The notes under the pieces were generated by a model, which was given only the letters and a program-made list of their open reading frames with translations, was not told the DNA's origin and did no database searches. DNA of 64,000 nt from Crambe crambe. Taxonomy: Eukaryota > Porifera > Demospongiae > Poecilosclerida > Crambeidae. Below, one piece after another: positions 44,700 to 55,470 of this stretch (positions are counted from its first letter, which is position 1; each line of letters starts with the position of its first letter). Where the stretch lies: the NCBI GenBank assembly GCA_963924555.1, contig OZ004594.1, positions 3,689,563-3,753,562 of the forward strand, written 5' to 3'. Made by a program: the position numbers and the translations under genes.

Positions 44700-46369
44700 C
44701 ATTCTAGAAAAATAAAATATGATTATTGCCAGTATCACACACATACACTTGAACTCTAGAGGTCCATCACCAAGAGTACCCACTGCTGTGAGAAACTGGC
44801 CATTTGCTGTGAACTTCTGTATGGAATGATTATCATGATCCACCACTAGAATATTCTCCTTACCATCACTGCCACACCACGTGGATCGTTGAACTGTCCT
44901 TCAGCAAAGCCTTGGGAACCAAATGATCGAAGCTTCCTTCCATCCAGACCAAAAACTGATACACAATGTCCACCACTCTCACTCACTATCATTTCACCTT
45001 TCTTGGTGATAACCACACCCCGAGGTAAATTCACTCCATCAATTGTATGGATGGGAGGTCCAAGCTTCTCAAGGAATGACTTTACTGCTACAGAAAATGG
45101 ACTTCCTTTGATGTGTTGATCTTCGACTTTGATGAGTAGTTGATGCTTCCCCTTGATAGTAGGTTGGTAGCTGATTTTGTAATGATTCCCTATTCTTGAT
45201 AAATCACCTCTCACCACAGCACCTGTTAGCTACTTCAGAGATGAGCTCACACTGTAGCGATGCTACTTGTTTCTCACATGGTTCACCCTGGAAGTTGTTT
45301 GCTTGTACTATGGCAGTAGATTCCTCTCCAACCACAGCTACCTCCAAGCCTTTACCTGTTGCACGACATTGTGACGGATCTGGTCTTCCAGGTATAAAAA
45401 TTTGTCCATAGTCCTGACAGATATCAGTGACATCAGCTGAAATAATGAAGTTCATATCAGCTTCTGTTTTAGGCTTCAATAAGTCTGGTTGGATTGGAGC
45501 TGTCAGATTTTCCACTTGCTTGATTATGGTTGTCTTCATCTTCAGGACTTCTCCTTGACTACTTAAGCTTGTTTCTAAGCTCTCTATTGCAAATTCCAAA
45601 CAGCTCTTCAGCCTAACCTGGATAGTCTCTAACTCAACTCTCTGGAATGCAAGGGTTTTCAACTTCGCCTGAGTCGCTTTGTGAAGCTGTCTCATCAACT
45701 CAGTTTTTCGAATTTCAATTATTTCGTGGAGTCGTTGGGTGGTGTGATGTATATCCTCTTCGATAGCTGCTCGCTGCATGGTCAGATATTTCCCCACAAC
45801 TCTTATTCAAATCTGCCAGTGCTCTATTGATAGTCGTTAGTTGCTTCTCCACTGGCTGCAGTGATGGGGTCATCTCTACCTTGTACTTCTCATGACATGC
45901 ACCAATCAAGTCATACTTGTGGTTGTGACATTTCCGACCCAGGAGTAAACAGTGAAAGCAGATTAGCTCCCCACACGTCTCACAGAACAGCTCCAGTTCT
46001 TTATCTCTGTGAACAGAGCAGTAAGGAGTGACTTTCTTTGAAGAAACTGGCTGTGTTATATCATTCTCAGCCCCCTCCTGACCGGTTATTGTGTCTTTAT
46101 GTTTCTTGTGTTCTTCCAGCACTTCCAAGAGTTCCTTAAAATGCTGACTGTAGACCTCTCACTCCATTGGCTGGAATTGGTGTGACCTGACGACAGGTAG
46201 GACAAGGTAGGACAAGTTGTTCCTGCTTGTCTCGAATCACCAGGCACACTAGACAGTCTCTGCAGTAGACATGGAAGCACTGGAGTAGTTTAGGGTCAGT
46301 ATAGGACTCAAGACAGATGGCACACTTGAGCCTTTCTTCTAGCTTTTTGATAGTTGTAGCTTCAGACAT
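44700..46369 (-). pseudogene. TRIM-NHL pseudogene (frameshifts and NHL deletion)
   Basis: Compared with the intact paralogues at 47871-49991 and 53335-55470, this copy keeps RING (CAICLESYTDPKLLQCF), B-box, coiled-coil and filamin-like segments, but in four different frames. The breaks are a small deletion after GLQSAF near 46140 that creates a stop, an insertion of about four bases near 45780, a net +1 shift near 45225, and a one-base loss near 44870. After the first NHL repeat the sequence jumps to the last one near 44750, losing several NHL repeats. The broken copy cannot make a full TRIM-NHL protein, though a RING-only peptide of about 77 residues could still be read. One RING residue context is altered (CLVCLVIRD instead of CLVRLVIRD). 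Confidence 0.88.
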
Positions 46370-47855
46370 TTTGATTCACAAACTTGAACTTTTCCGTCCC
46401 GGGATTCCTAATGAGGTTTACTGTAATAAAGTAGCTAGCTACAATAACAATAATTATAATCACTGAAACCTATAGCTACTGTGTGTTTCATTGCATAGGC
46501 AGTAGAACAGGTCAGGCCAATACGTATTTTGGGGAAATAGGTTAATTGTTATATTCAGTGGCTATCGATCAATAACAAAAGAAAGAGTTCTAGCAAAATT
46601 GTAGTGAATTTAGAGCTTCAGTTGTCTGCAGAATTAGCTACACTTCAAAATTTAGAGCTTCAGTTGTCTGGGTAATTACATTTCTGAATCAACTTCGGCC
46701 CAACCAATCAAATCTTACCTCCAACACCTCTGCACTGCACACCTTGCATATAGCTAATGCTTCTGTTTTTATAGTGATAGCTAATAATTATTATTATTCA
46801 ATAACAGCATTGCATTTAGCATTTGATATAATAAACTGACAAATTAATGTAAAAGAAATAACATGATGCAACTAATGAAACTAATGATGAGGATGACATT
46901 AAGAAGTATCCTCATCAGGAAGGAAGAGTAGCTAGCTATAGCCTCATAATTATGATGACCAAGTAGCTAAGATTTAAACAACATTGCTGCCAGGCGGCTG
47001 GCAGTTAGCTGATATCATGCTGGCTCTGGCTCTGAGTAGATCGGCTCTGATGATCTGTGTGACTGAGACTCTCAGTCACACAGATCAAAATCCTTGGAAC
47101 TCGTACACAATATTATATAATGTGACTACAGTTAGTACATGTGGTGTATCATGAGACAACTCTCAAATCCAAATCTTCACAGCTGAGGGGAATAGGTGAG
47201 GATGTGCTAAACATAGTTAATGCCGCTAATTTTGTTTATTTGTTTGTGTTTGTTTTTGAGCCATGTATAGCTACGTAGGTGGATTATCGAACTGTCCCTT
47301 ATGACTGCTATGTTCAGTCCCTCGAAACGCAGAGGTTAAGCAAGGATGAGCTTCGAAATTTTTTTCCCAGACAGCACCACATTAGTACAATTTATGCTCC
47401 AAAAAGATAGAGTGCAGGTTGAAATAATGTAGAATTAAAAATAATTTAAAGTGTGCAGCTAATAAATTGATAAAATCAAATTCATGGGGTACCGCTTTAC
47501 CCTACTTTCAAAAAGAGCTTGAAATTTCAGAGTTCAGAACCTGTGTACGATGATTGCATGAGATTGTTAGATGTAGCTATCACAGTAAAATGAAGGTGTT
47601 TACTGCACCCTCCTCTACCCTAAATTGAAATGTCATCAGGTTTTTGGTTTATATCTGGTGGTTTATCCATTGACTCCAAGACAAAATCCTTGTTTAAAAA
47701 TTTTAATGGAACTACATACTAACATCTCCGTTAGACAACAATAAAAGCAAAACAAAAACTAAAACAAAAACAAAGCAAAAAAATAACAACAAAAACAATG
47801 GAATTATAAGTAGCTACAGACACACAAATAAACAATAATATTAAGAAGTGCAAGC
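46370..47855. other. Intergenic between TRIM pseudogene and TRIM-NHL 1; duplicated flank
   Basis: About 46780-46970 resembles 53140-53300, and about 47510-47870 is nearly identical to 52345-52667, marking segmental duplication. No open frame of note. Confidence 0.6.
47051..47087. repeat. 18-bp perfect hairpin with one-base loop
   Basis: TGATCTGTGTGACTGAGA, then C, then TCTCAGTCACACAGATCA. It could fold as a stable cruciform or RNA stem. No flanking target duplication is evident. Confidence 0.75.
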
Positions 47856-47861
47856 TTTATT
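47856..47861 (-). promoter_or_regulatory. Poly(A) signal AATAAA of TRIM-NHL 1
   Basis: AATAAA on the transcribed strand lies nine bases past the stop codon, predicting a very short 3' UTR. The same sequence follows the NHL fragment at 52653-52658. Confidence 0.6.
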
Positions 47862-47870
47862 ATGGTACAT

Positions 47871-49991
47871 TTAGAATAACTGAATACGATCATTGTCATT
47901 GTCGCACACATACACTACTCCACTTTCATCCACTGCTAGTCCACGAGGAAAATTAAACTTCCCCTTGCTACCAAATGACATCACAAATTGACCACTGGGG
48001 GTGAATACAGAAATGCGATGATTAAAACGGTCACTAACATACACAACACCATTAGTGTCAGTAGCTGTATTACAAGGCCAGTTCAGTTCTCCCCTACCAT
48101 CACCATGCCTCCCAAACATCCTCACAAACTTCCCGTCAGCTGTGAAGACTTGGATACGATGGTTCCTACTATCTGCCACATAGACCAGCCCAGAGGTGTC
48201 GCAGGATACACCACTCGGACCATTAAACTCTCCCTTGCTGCTGCCCCCTCTCCCAATAGAGTTTGAAAAGGTGAGGTCAGAGTTCAGAACCTGTATACGA
48301 TGATTGAGATACTCTGTCACATAAACTTTATTATTGCAAGTGTTCCATGCAATGCCAACAGGAACATCAAACTGTAGAGGTTCATCACCATGAGTACCCA
48401 CTGCTGTGAGAAACTGGCCATTTGCTGTGAACTTCTGAATGCGATTATTGTTGCGATCCACCACTAGAACATTCCCTTCACCATCCATTGCCACACCACG
48501 TGGATCATTGAACTGTCCTTCAGCAGACCCATACGAGCCAAATGATCGAAGCTTCTTACCACTGAGACTGAAAACTGATATGCAATGTCCATTACTCTCG
48601 CTTACTATTATTTCACTTTGGTCAGTGACAAGCAAGCTCGCTGGTGAATTCACTCCATTGATAGTTAGGATGGGAGGTCCGAACTTCTCAAGGGATGACT
48701 TTACTGCTACAGGAAATGGACTTCCTCTGATGTGCTGGTCCTCAATTTTGATGAGTAGTTGATGCCTCCCCTTGATAGTAGGTAGGTAGCTAATCTCATA
48801 CTGGCTCTCTCCTCTTCTCCTTACGTCACCTCTCACCATGGAAGTTGCTAGTTCAGAGATGAGCTCACATTGCAGTGATATTTGCTTTTCACATGATCCA
48901 CCCTGAAAGTCACTCACTTCTATGACAGCAATAGATTTCTCTCTGACCACAGCTACCTCCAGGCCCTTACCCGTCGCATGGCATTGTGACGGATCTGGTC
49001 TTCCTGGTACACCAATTCGTCCATAGTCCTGACATCTAGCAGTGAGATCAGCTGAAGTTATAAAGCTTACATCAGCTTTTGTGTTAGGCTTTAATACATC
49101 AGGTTGGAATGAAGGGGTCAGATCCTTCACTTGCCTGAAAATGGTCGTCTTCATCTTCAGGACTTCTCTCTGACTACTTGTCTTCAGGCTCTCTCTCACA
49201 AACTCCAGACAGCTCTTCAACTGGACTTGAATGGTCTCCAACTTATCTCTCTGGGTTGTAAGGATTTTAAGCTTCTCCTGAGTCACTTGGTGAAGCTGTC
49301 TTATCAACTCGGTCTTTTTAACATCAATGATTTCGTGGAGTCTTTGGGCACTGTGATGTACATCTGCTTCGATAGCTGCTCGCTGGTCAGATATCTCCCC
49401 GCAACTCTTATCCAAATCTGCCAGTGCTCTATTGATAGTTATGAGTTGCTTCTCCACTGGCTGCAGTGATGGGGTCATCTCTACCTTGTACTTCTCATAA
49501 CATACACTGATCAAGTCATACTTGTGGCTGTGATGTTTCTGGCCTGGAAGTGAGCAGTGAAAGCAGATGAGCTCCTCACATGTCTCACAGTATAGCTCCA
49601 GTTCTTTGTTGTCATGAACTAAGCAGTAAGGAGTGACTTTCTTTGAAGAAACTGACTTTGTCATATCACTCTTGGCCACCTCTGGCTCCTGATTGGTTGT
49701 GTCTTTATGTTTCTTGTGCTCTTCCAGCACTTCCAAGAGTTCCTTGACTTGAAATGCTGACTGGAGGCCTGTTACTCCATTGGCTGGAATGGCTGTGACC
49801 TGACGACAGGTGGGGCAAGTTAGGACAAGTTGTCCCTGCTGGTCTCGAATCACCAGGCGCACTAGACAATCTCTGCAGTAGACATGGAAGCATTGGAGTA
49901 GTTTAGGGTCAGTATAGGACTCAAGACAGATGGCACACTTGAGCCTTTCTTCCAGCTTTTCAATAGTTGTTGCTTCAGACATTTCTGACAA
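47871..49991 (-). CDS. TRIM-NHL protein 1 (RING / B-box / coiled-coil / filamin-like / NHL)
   Basis: Single-exon frame of 706 residues; a second ATG at 49982 matches the start of paralogue 2 and may be the true start. A C3HC4 RING occupies roughly residues 19-62 (Cys19, 22, 34, His36, Cys39, 42, 59, 62). A B-box zinc finger with CETCEELICFHC lies near 120-160, followed by a coiled-coil to about 290. Next is an immunoglobulin-like filamin repeat (GRPDPSQCHATGKGLEV to GSPFPVAVKS), then about six NHL repeats forming a propeller (FNDPRGVAMD, VVDRNNNRIQ, VADSRNHRIQ). This order is that of TRIM2/TRIM3/TRIM71-type ubiquitin ligases; NHL propellers in the family bind RNA or protein. All RING ligands are present, so E3 activity is plausible. 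Which TRIM subgroup it belongs to is not decidable by eye. Confidence 0.93.
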   Translation of the reverse strand: MSEMSEATTIEKLEERLKCAICLESYTDPKLLQCFHVYCRDCLVRLVIRDQQGQLVLTCPTCRQVTAIPANGVTGLQSAFQVKELLEVLEEHKKHKDTTNQEPEVAKSDMTKSVSSKKVTPYCLVHDNKELELYCETCEELICFHCSLPGQKHHSHKYDLISVCYEKYKVEMTPSLQPVEKQLITINRALADLDKSCGEISDQRAAIEADVHHSAQRLHEIIDVKKTELIRQLHQVTQEKLKILTTQRDKLETIQVQLKSCLEFVRESLKTSSQREVLKMKTTIFRQVKDLTPSFQPDVLKPNTKADVSFITSADLTARCQDYGRIGVPGRPDPSQCHATGKGLEVAVVREKSIAVIEVSDFQGGSCEKQISLQCELISELATSMVRGDVRRRGESQYEISYLPTIKGRHQLLIKIEDQHIRGSPFPVAVKSSLEKFGPPILTINGVNSPASLLVTDQSEIIVSESNGHCISVFSLSGKKLRSFGSYGSAEGQFNDPRGVAMDGEGNVLVVDRNNNRIQKFTANGQFLTAVGTHGDEPLQFDVPVGIAWNTCNNKVYVTEYLNHRIQVLNSDLTFSNSIGRGGSSKGEFNGPSGVSCDTSGLVYVADSRNHRIQVFTADGKFVRMFGRHGDGRGELNWPCNTATDTNGVVYVSDRFNHRISVFTPSGQFVMSFGSKGKFNFPRGLAVDESGVVYVCDNDNDRIQLF

Positions 49992-50412
49992 TTATTATAA
50001 GACAAAAAGTTAATAGGTGGTTTGGTTAGCGGTTGGTTGTGGTTGGTTAGTGGTACATGGTCGGTTAGTGGTTGGTCACTTCCTGGATTCTGGACTGAAC
50101 TTTGTACCCAACTAATCTGAACTAACATGATGTAGCTAATGATGAGAAGATCCACAGCCCACAAACTCATTTTCTGCACTGCCTCAGCATAACTTTACAT
50201 GCACACATATCCCTCACCCAAAGGTTAAAGGTACATTAATAAGGGCAATTACAAGAAAGAACATATAAATTAGATAGTATGCATGGGTTGAGTCACACAT
50301 ATCACTTTGAAAGCACTGCAGCCAGCAGCGGTTGTGTTTGGCTATACATTTCCAATATTAAAAAAAATTAAAAATTAAAAAAAAAAAGGATTCTACTGTA
50401 GTACACCGCTAC
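49992..50412. other. 5' flank of TRIM-NHL 1
   Basis: Contains GGTTGGTTAG-type repeats (about 50020-50070) also found before TRIM-NHL 2 (about 55510-55530), so the upstream region was duplicated with the gene. A poly-A-rich stretch lies near 50358-50388. No gene. Confidence 0.5.
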
Positions 50413-52172
50413 TTAGTCAGCGTCAAAGTAGAATATGAATAAACTGATGACGAGTGCAAATACTAAAGCCTGGACTCCAAAGAGCAGCAAAAGTCCTTTC
50501 TCAAACCTGCATAGAAGGAGACATAATAATACATTGTCATCAGCAACCTGCCATCTATGGACAAGGAGGTCTAAATAATATTATATAGCTGCCATTGGGA
50601 ATGGGTAGGTAGTCTGGTTAGGGTAGTCTGATTAGACAGGTTTAACTGTAACTGGAATAGGTGCTGTTGGGACATGGCCTTAATAGGTGGTGGTCTGGTT
50701 AGGAAGGGTTGTATGTACCAATCCACTTACTTGTGAGCAGGTTTCTTGCATTTTGCAGGGTCGTCCTTCACATACACTTCCTCTTCACTCTCACTGAGTT
50801 CATCTCGATGAGTGACCTTATGATATCCCACTGGTGGGTTAATAGATGCTACACCAGGGGAAAAACAACAGCTATATAATGACAAAGCAGAAATACCTCA
50901 GGTATAGCTAAAGATAGAGCACAAAATATGTACTTAAACAGTCAGGCTTCATATTATTGGTCAACATAGAAATCTTGGGAGGAGAATACAGGTTACCATG
51001 TATGTATAACTTAGGTGTCACCCATTAGCTATCCTGTGCCTGTTTGTTGACAATGGTGCCACTTACTTTTCTGTTTCCACTTGAGGAACTCTTGGAAAAT
51101 GACATAGATGATGTTGACAATGACAGACAGACTAAGGACAGCAAACATGTAGTACACCACACTGTTGTGGAAGATGTTTATACCCAAGAATAACACCACC
51201 ACTGTGGGGAGGGTGAGACGAGTGAGAAAGAGAGGGGGAACATAGGTAAGGATGAGAGGGGGAGATGAGGGAGGAGAGAGGGATGGGAAATGGGAAAGAA
51301 GAGAAGGGAAGAGAAGGCAAGAGGAATAGAGATAAACTTGTTCATCAAATGTGAATGTGTAGCACATCGATACTTACTTGATAGTACCAGTATAGAGAGA
51401 GCTGTACTTCTATGCACAATATTGAATACTCTTCTCCTATGGAAACAGAAAAGAGGACAGAATAAAGATGCACTGTACCATAGAGCAGAAAATAATAATT
51501 ATGGCAAAAAATGAGTGAGGGAGTTTATAATAACACTTGCAAACTTCGCAGCATTATTATGCAGGGGTGGCACAACCACTTGAAACGTGGTACGGCTCCC
51601 TTAAATATGATCATTTCTGGCCTAATTTTGAGCATTATAAGTTTTCAAAAATGTCTCATCTGTTATCTTTACGTGAAGGAAATTCTCTCATAGCTTCAGT
51701 GTAAAGCATGATCTAGCCTCTCCTGTTTCATTGTGGTGCATAAATCCACTGTAGAACTGGTACGGCTCTGCCTGACCAGTTATAAAAGTGGTACGGCAAA
51801 AGCCGTACCAGCAGCACCTGTTGTGCCGCCCCTGTTATGGGAATAATTATACAGACCATCATGGAAATGGCTGATCAAATTCCTATATATCGGACATGCA
51901 ATCAAATTTTCAGGAATAACCCATTATTTAGAGGTCCCACTGAAATTATTTATTATGAATTAAGCTCATATGACTTACTGTACTGTTAGTTTTGTTGGTT
52001 TGTTGCCAGGTCGGAAGAGTGCAATGATAGGTTGCAGTACACACAAGCTCAGACAGATGATCCCTAAAATCTGGTGCGGCCCCACGGAAAAGATCCCTCC
52101 AGTGTGCGCCAATACCAGCCCAAATCCCACCAGGGACCACAGTACACCGATGATCATGGTTGTCACATGAGC
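50413..52172 (-). CDS. Duplicate cytochrome b561 3' exon cassette (copy A)
   Basis: Five exons, 51979-52172, 51378-51436, 51067-51201, 50731-50848 and 50413-50506, match copy B (55830-57295) exon for exon. Lengths are identical (194, 59, 135, 118, 94 nt), splice sites are intact and phases equal. They encode the last membrane helices of a cytochrome b561 core with heme-ligand-type His (AHVTTM, GPHQILG, FNIVHRSTA) and a short acidic tail. No DOMON or first-helix exon lies before it; instead an NHL fragment and TRIM-NHL 2 intervene. It may be an alternative 3' end of the gene at 55830-62576, a truncated gene starting at the internal ATG in the first exon, or a decaying fragment. Conservation of every splice site argues against old decay. 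Confidence 0.7.
51562..51834. mobile_element. hAT-like MITE inserted after the segmental duplication
   Basis: Ends are CAGGGGTGGCACAAC and, reversed from the right, CAGGGGCGGCACAAC. TTATG flanks both sides (51557-51561 and 51835-51839). The sister copy near 56955 has the empty site. The superfamily is suggested by the CAGGGG(T/C)GG terminus; a 5-bp duplication is shorter than usual for hAT. Confidence 0.8.
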
Positions 52173-52652
52173 CTATAGATGGGTGGGTGTGCAATAATTA
52201 GGAAAGCAATGATAATGTATTTACTACCAAGAAAACTCCATTTATATAAAAATCTGGGACTTTTTTCACGTGTTATACCCCATGAAACGTTAACATTTCA
52301 CAGCATGAGTGAGAAGGCAGTGAAATATGTGATTGAAATAGAGCTTGAAAATTCAGAGTTCAGAACCTGTGTACGATGATTGCATGAGATTGTGTTAGAT
52401 GTAGCTATCACAAGGTGTTTACTGCACCCTCCTCTACCCTAAATTGAAATGTCATCAGGTTTTTGGTTTATATCTGGTGGTTTATCCATTGACTCCAAGA
52501 CAAAATCCTTGTTTAAAAATTATCTCTGTTAGACAACAATAAAAGCAAAACAAAAACTAAAACAAAAACAAAGCAAAAAAAACAACAACAAAAAATGGAA
52601 TTATAAGTAGCTACAGATACACAAATAAACAATAATATTAAGAAGTGCAAGC

Positions 52653-52658
52653 TTTATT
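52653..52658 (-). promoter_or_regulatory. Poly(A) signal AATAAA after the NHL fragment
   Basis: Same position relative to the stop as in TRIM-NHL 1, because the 3' flank was duplicated. Confidence 0.5.
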
Positions 52659-52667
52659 ATGGTACAT

Positions 52668-53137
52668 TTAGAATAACTGAATACGATCATTGTCATTGTC
52701 GCACACATACACTACTCCACTTTCATCCACTGCTAGTCCACGAGGAAAATTAAACTTCCCCTTGCTACCAAATGACATCACAAATTGACCACTGGGGGTG
52801 AATACAGAAATGCGATGATTGAAACGGTCACTAGCATACACAACACCATCAGTGTCAGTAGCTGTATTACAAGGCCAGTTCAGTTCTCCCCTACCATCAC
52901 CATGCCTCCCAAACATCCTCACAAACTTCCCATCAGCTGTGAAGACTTGGATACGATGGTTCCTACTATCTGCCACATAGACCAGCCCAGAGGTGTCGCA
53001 GGATACACCACTTGGACCATTAAACTCTCCCTTGCTGCTGCCCCCTCTCCCAATAGAGTTTGAAAAGGTGAGGTCAGAGTTCAGAACCTGTATACGATGA
53101 TTGAGATACTCTGTCACATAAACTTTATTATTGCGAT
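52668..53137 (-). pseudogene. NHL-repeat 3' fragment, duplicate of TRIM-NHL 1 end
   Basis: The open frame 52668-53117 encodes the last three to four NHL repeats and stop and is almost identical to 47871-48320, with about two residue changes visible (DTDGVVYASD for DTNGVVYVSD). Homology stops abruptly near 53137, after AAACTTTATTATTGC, inside the NHL domain. No RING, B-box or start exon precedes it. It is best read as a truncated duplicate, though the frame is still open. It could be transcribed if fused to an upstream exon. Confidence 0.8.
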
Positions 53138-53334
53138 AGCTAGTATTGTTTTCAATAACAGTTTGAAATTAATTAACAACACTGCATTAAGCATTATTTT
53201 GATATAATATATAAAAGAAATAATGAAGCTAATGATGAGAATGACATTGGAAGAAAGAGTAGTTATAGCCTCATAATTATGATGACAATCAAGTAGTGTA
53301 ATATTATAACTTCAGCAGCAGCTAATCACACACT

Positions 53335-55470
53335 TTAAAATAACTGAATACGATTATTGCCAGAGTCACACACATACACTACTCCACATTCGTCCACTGC
53401 TATTCCACAAGGAAATTTAAACTCTCCTGATCTCTTCCCATTGCTACCAAATGACATCATGAATCGACCCATAGGGGTGTCACTGAATACAGAAATACGA
53501 TGATTTTTACGGTCACTGACATACACAACACCATTAGCGTAAACAGCTGTACTATAAGGCCATTCCAGTTCTCCCCTACCATCACCACGCCTCCCAAACA
53601 TCCTCACAAACTTCCCATCAGCTGTGAAGACTTGGATACGATTGTTTCCACTATCTGCCACATAGACCAGCCCAGAACTATCACAGGATACACCACATGG
53701 ACCATCAAACTGTTCCTTGCTGCTGCCCCGTTTCACAATAGTGCTTGAAAAGGTGAGGTCAGAGTTCAGAACCTGTATACGATCATTGAGAAGGTCTGCT
53801 AAATAAACTTTATTATTGTAAGTGTTCCATGCAATGCCAATAGGGTACTTAAACTGTAGAGGTTCATCACCATGAGTACCCACTGCTGTGAGAAATTGGC
53901 CATTTGCTGTGAACTTCTGAATGCGATGATTGTTACGATCCACCACTAGAATATTCCCCTCACCATCCATTGCAACACCACGTGGTCCATAAATCTGTCC
54001 TTCAGCAGAGCCATACGAACCAAAGGATCGAAGCTTTTTACCACTGAGACTGAAAACTGATATGCAATGTCCACCATCCTCACTGATTATTATTTCACTT
54101 TTATCAGTGACAAGCAAGTCCCCAGGTAAATTCACTCCATCGATAGTTAGAATGGGAGGTCCAAGCTTCTCAAGGGATGACTTTACTGCTACAGGAAATG
54201 GACTTCCTCTGATGTGCTGGTCCTCAATTTTGATGAGTAGTTGATGCCTCCCCTTGACAGTAGGTTGGTAGCTGATCTCATACTGTCTCTCTCCTCTTCT
54301 TCTTACGTCACCTCTCACCACCGAACTTGTTAGTTCAGAGATGAGCTCACATTGCAGTGATGATATTTGCTTTTCACATGGTCCACCCTGAAAGTCACTC
54401 ACTTCTATGATGGCAGTAGATTTTTCTCCAACTACAGCTACCTCCAAGCCTTTACCTGTTGCACAGCATTGTGATGGATCTGGTCTTCCTGGTACACCGA
54501 TTTGTCCATAGTTACAATAAAGAGCAGTGATGTCAGAAGTTATAAGCTTTATGTTGGCTTCTGCTTCAGGCTTTAATATCTCAGGTTGGAATTGAGTTGT
54601 CAAATCTTTCACTTGTTTGATTATGGTTGTCTTCATCTTCAGGACTTCTCCCCGACTATTTGTTTTTAGGCTCTCTCTCACAAAATCCAGACAGCTCTTC
54701 AACTGGACCTGGATGGTTTCCAACTCGTCTCTCTGGGTTGCAAGGATTTTAAGCTTCTCCTGAGTCACTAGGTGAAGCTGTTGTATCAACTTGGTCTTTT
54801 TAACATCGATGATTTCGTGGAGTCTTTGGGCACTGTGATGTATGTCCTCTTCGATAGCTGCTCGCTGGTCAGATATCTCCCCGCAACCCTTATCCAAATC
54901 TGCCAGTGCTCTATTGATAGTCGTGAGTTGCTTCTCCACTGGCTGCAGTGATGGGGTCATCTCTACCTTGTACTTCTCATAACATGCACTGATCAAGTCG
55001 TACTTGTGGTCGTGATGTTTCTGGCCTGGGAGTAAACAGTGAAAACAGATGAGCTCCTCACATGTCTCACAGTACAGCTCCAGTTCTTTGTTGTCATGAA
55101 CTAAGCAGTAAGGAGTGACTTTCTTTGAAGAAACTGACTGTGTTGTATCATTCTTGGCCATCTCTGGCTCCTGATTGGGTAATATCATGTCTTTATGTTT
55201 CTTATGTTCTTCCAGCACTTCCAAGAGTTCCTTAACTTGAAATGCTGACTGGAGGCCTGTCACTCCATTGGCTGGAATGGATGTGACCTGACGACAGGTG
55301 GGGCAAGTTAGGACAAGTTGTCCCTGCTGGTCTCGAATCACCAGGCGCACTAGACAGTCTCTGCAGTAGACATGGAAGCACTGGAGCAGTTTAGGGTCAG
55401 TATAGGACTCAAGACAGATGGCACACTTGAGCCTTTCTTCCAGCTTTTCAATAGTTGTTGCTTCAGACAT
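53335..55470 (-). CDS. TRIM-NHL protein 2
   Basis: Single-exon frame of 711 residues with the same order of domains as TRIM-NHL 1: C3HC4 RING (CAICLESYTDPKLLQCF, CPTC), B-box (CETCEELICFHC), coiled-coil, filamin-like repeat ending GSPFPVAVKS, and about six NHL repeats (YGPRGVAMD, VADSGNNRIQ, VCDSGNNRIQ). The N-terminal half is very close to paralogue 1, while the NHL half differs more and has small insertions (FSDTPMGRF, GSNGKRSGEF), so the propeller surface has diverged. It is probably a ubiquitin ligase using the propeller for target or RNA binding, by family knowledge. It belongs to the tandem duplicated block with the cytochrome b561 cassette immediately downstream in coordinate order. 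Confidence 0.93.
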   Translation of the reverse strand: MSEATTIEKLEERLKCAICLESYTDPKLLQCFHVYCRDCLVRLVIRDQQGQLVLTCPTCRQVTSIPANGVTGLQSAFQVKELLEVLEEHKKHKDMILPNQEPEMAKNDTTQSVSSKKVTPYCLVHDNKELELYCETCEELICFHCLLPGQKHHDHKYDLISACYEKYKVEMTPSLQPVEKQLTTINRALADLDKGCGEISDQRAAIEEDIHHSAQRLHEIIDVKKTKLIQQLHLVTQEKLKILATQRDELETIQVQLKSCLDFVRESLKTNSRGEVLKMKTTIIKQVKDLTTQFQPEILKPEAEANIKLITSDITALYCNYGQIGVPGRPDPSQCCATGKGLEVAVVGEKSTAIIEVSDFQGGPCEKQISSLQCELISELTSSVVRGDVRRRGERQYEISYQPTVKGRHQLLIKIEDQHIRGSPFPVAVKSSLEKLGPPILTIDGVNLPGDLLVTDKSEIIISEDGGHCISVFSLSGKKLRSFGSYGSAEGQIYGPRGVAMDGEGNILVVDRNNHRIQKFTANGQFLTAVGTHGDEPLQFKYPIGIAWNTYNNKVYLADLLNDRIQVLNSDLTFSSTIVKRGSSKEQFDGPCGVSCDSSGLVYVADSGNNRIQVFTADGKFVRMFGRRGDGRGELEWPYSTAVYANGVVYVSDRKNHRISVFSDTPMGRFMMSFGSNGKRSGEFKFPCGIAVDECGVVYVCDSGNNRIQLF

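Noticed and set aside
47300..47370. GGTTAAGCAAGGATGAGC resembling part of a 5S rRNA internal promoter
   Set aside because: The rest of the 5S sequence is absent and no stem structure supports an RNA gene.
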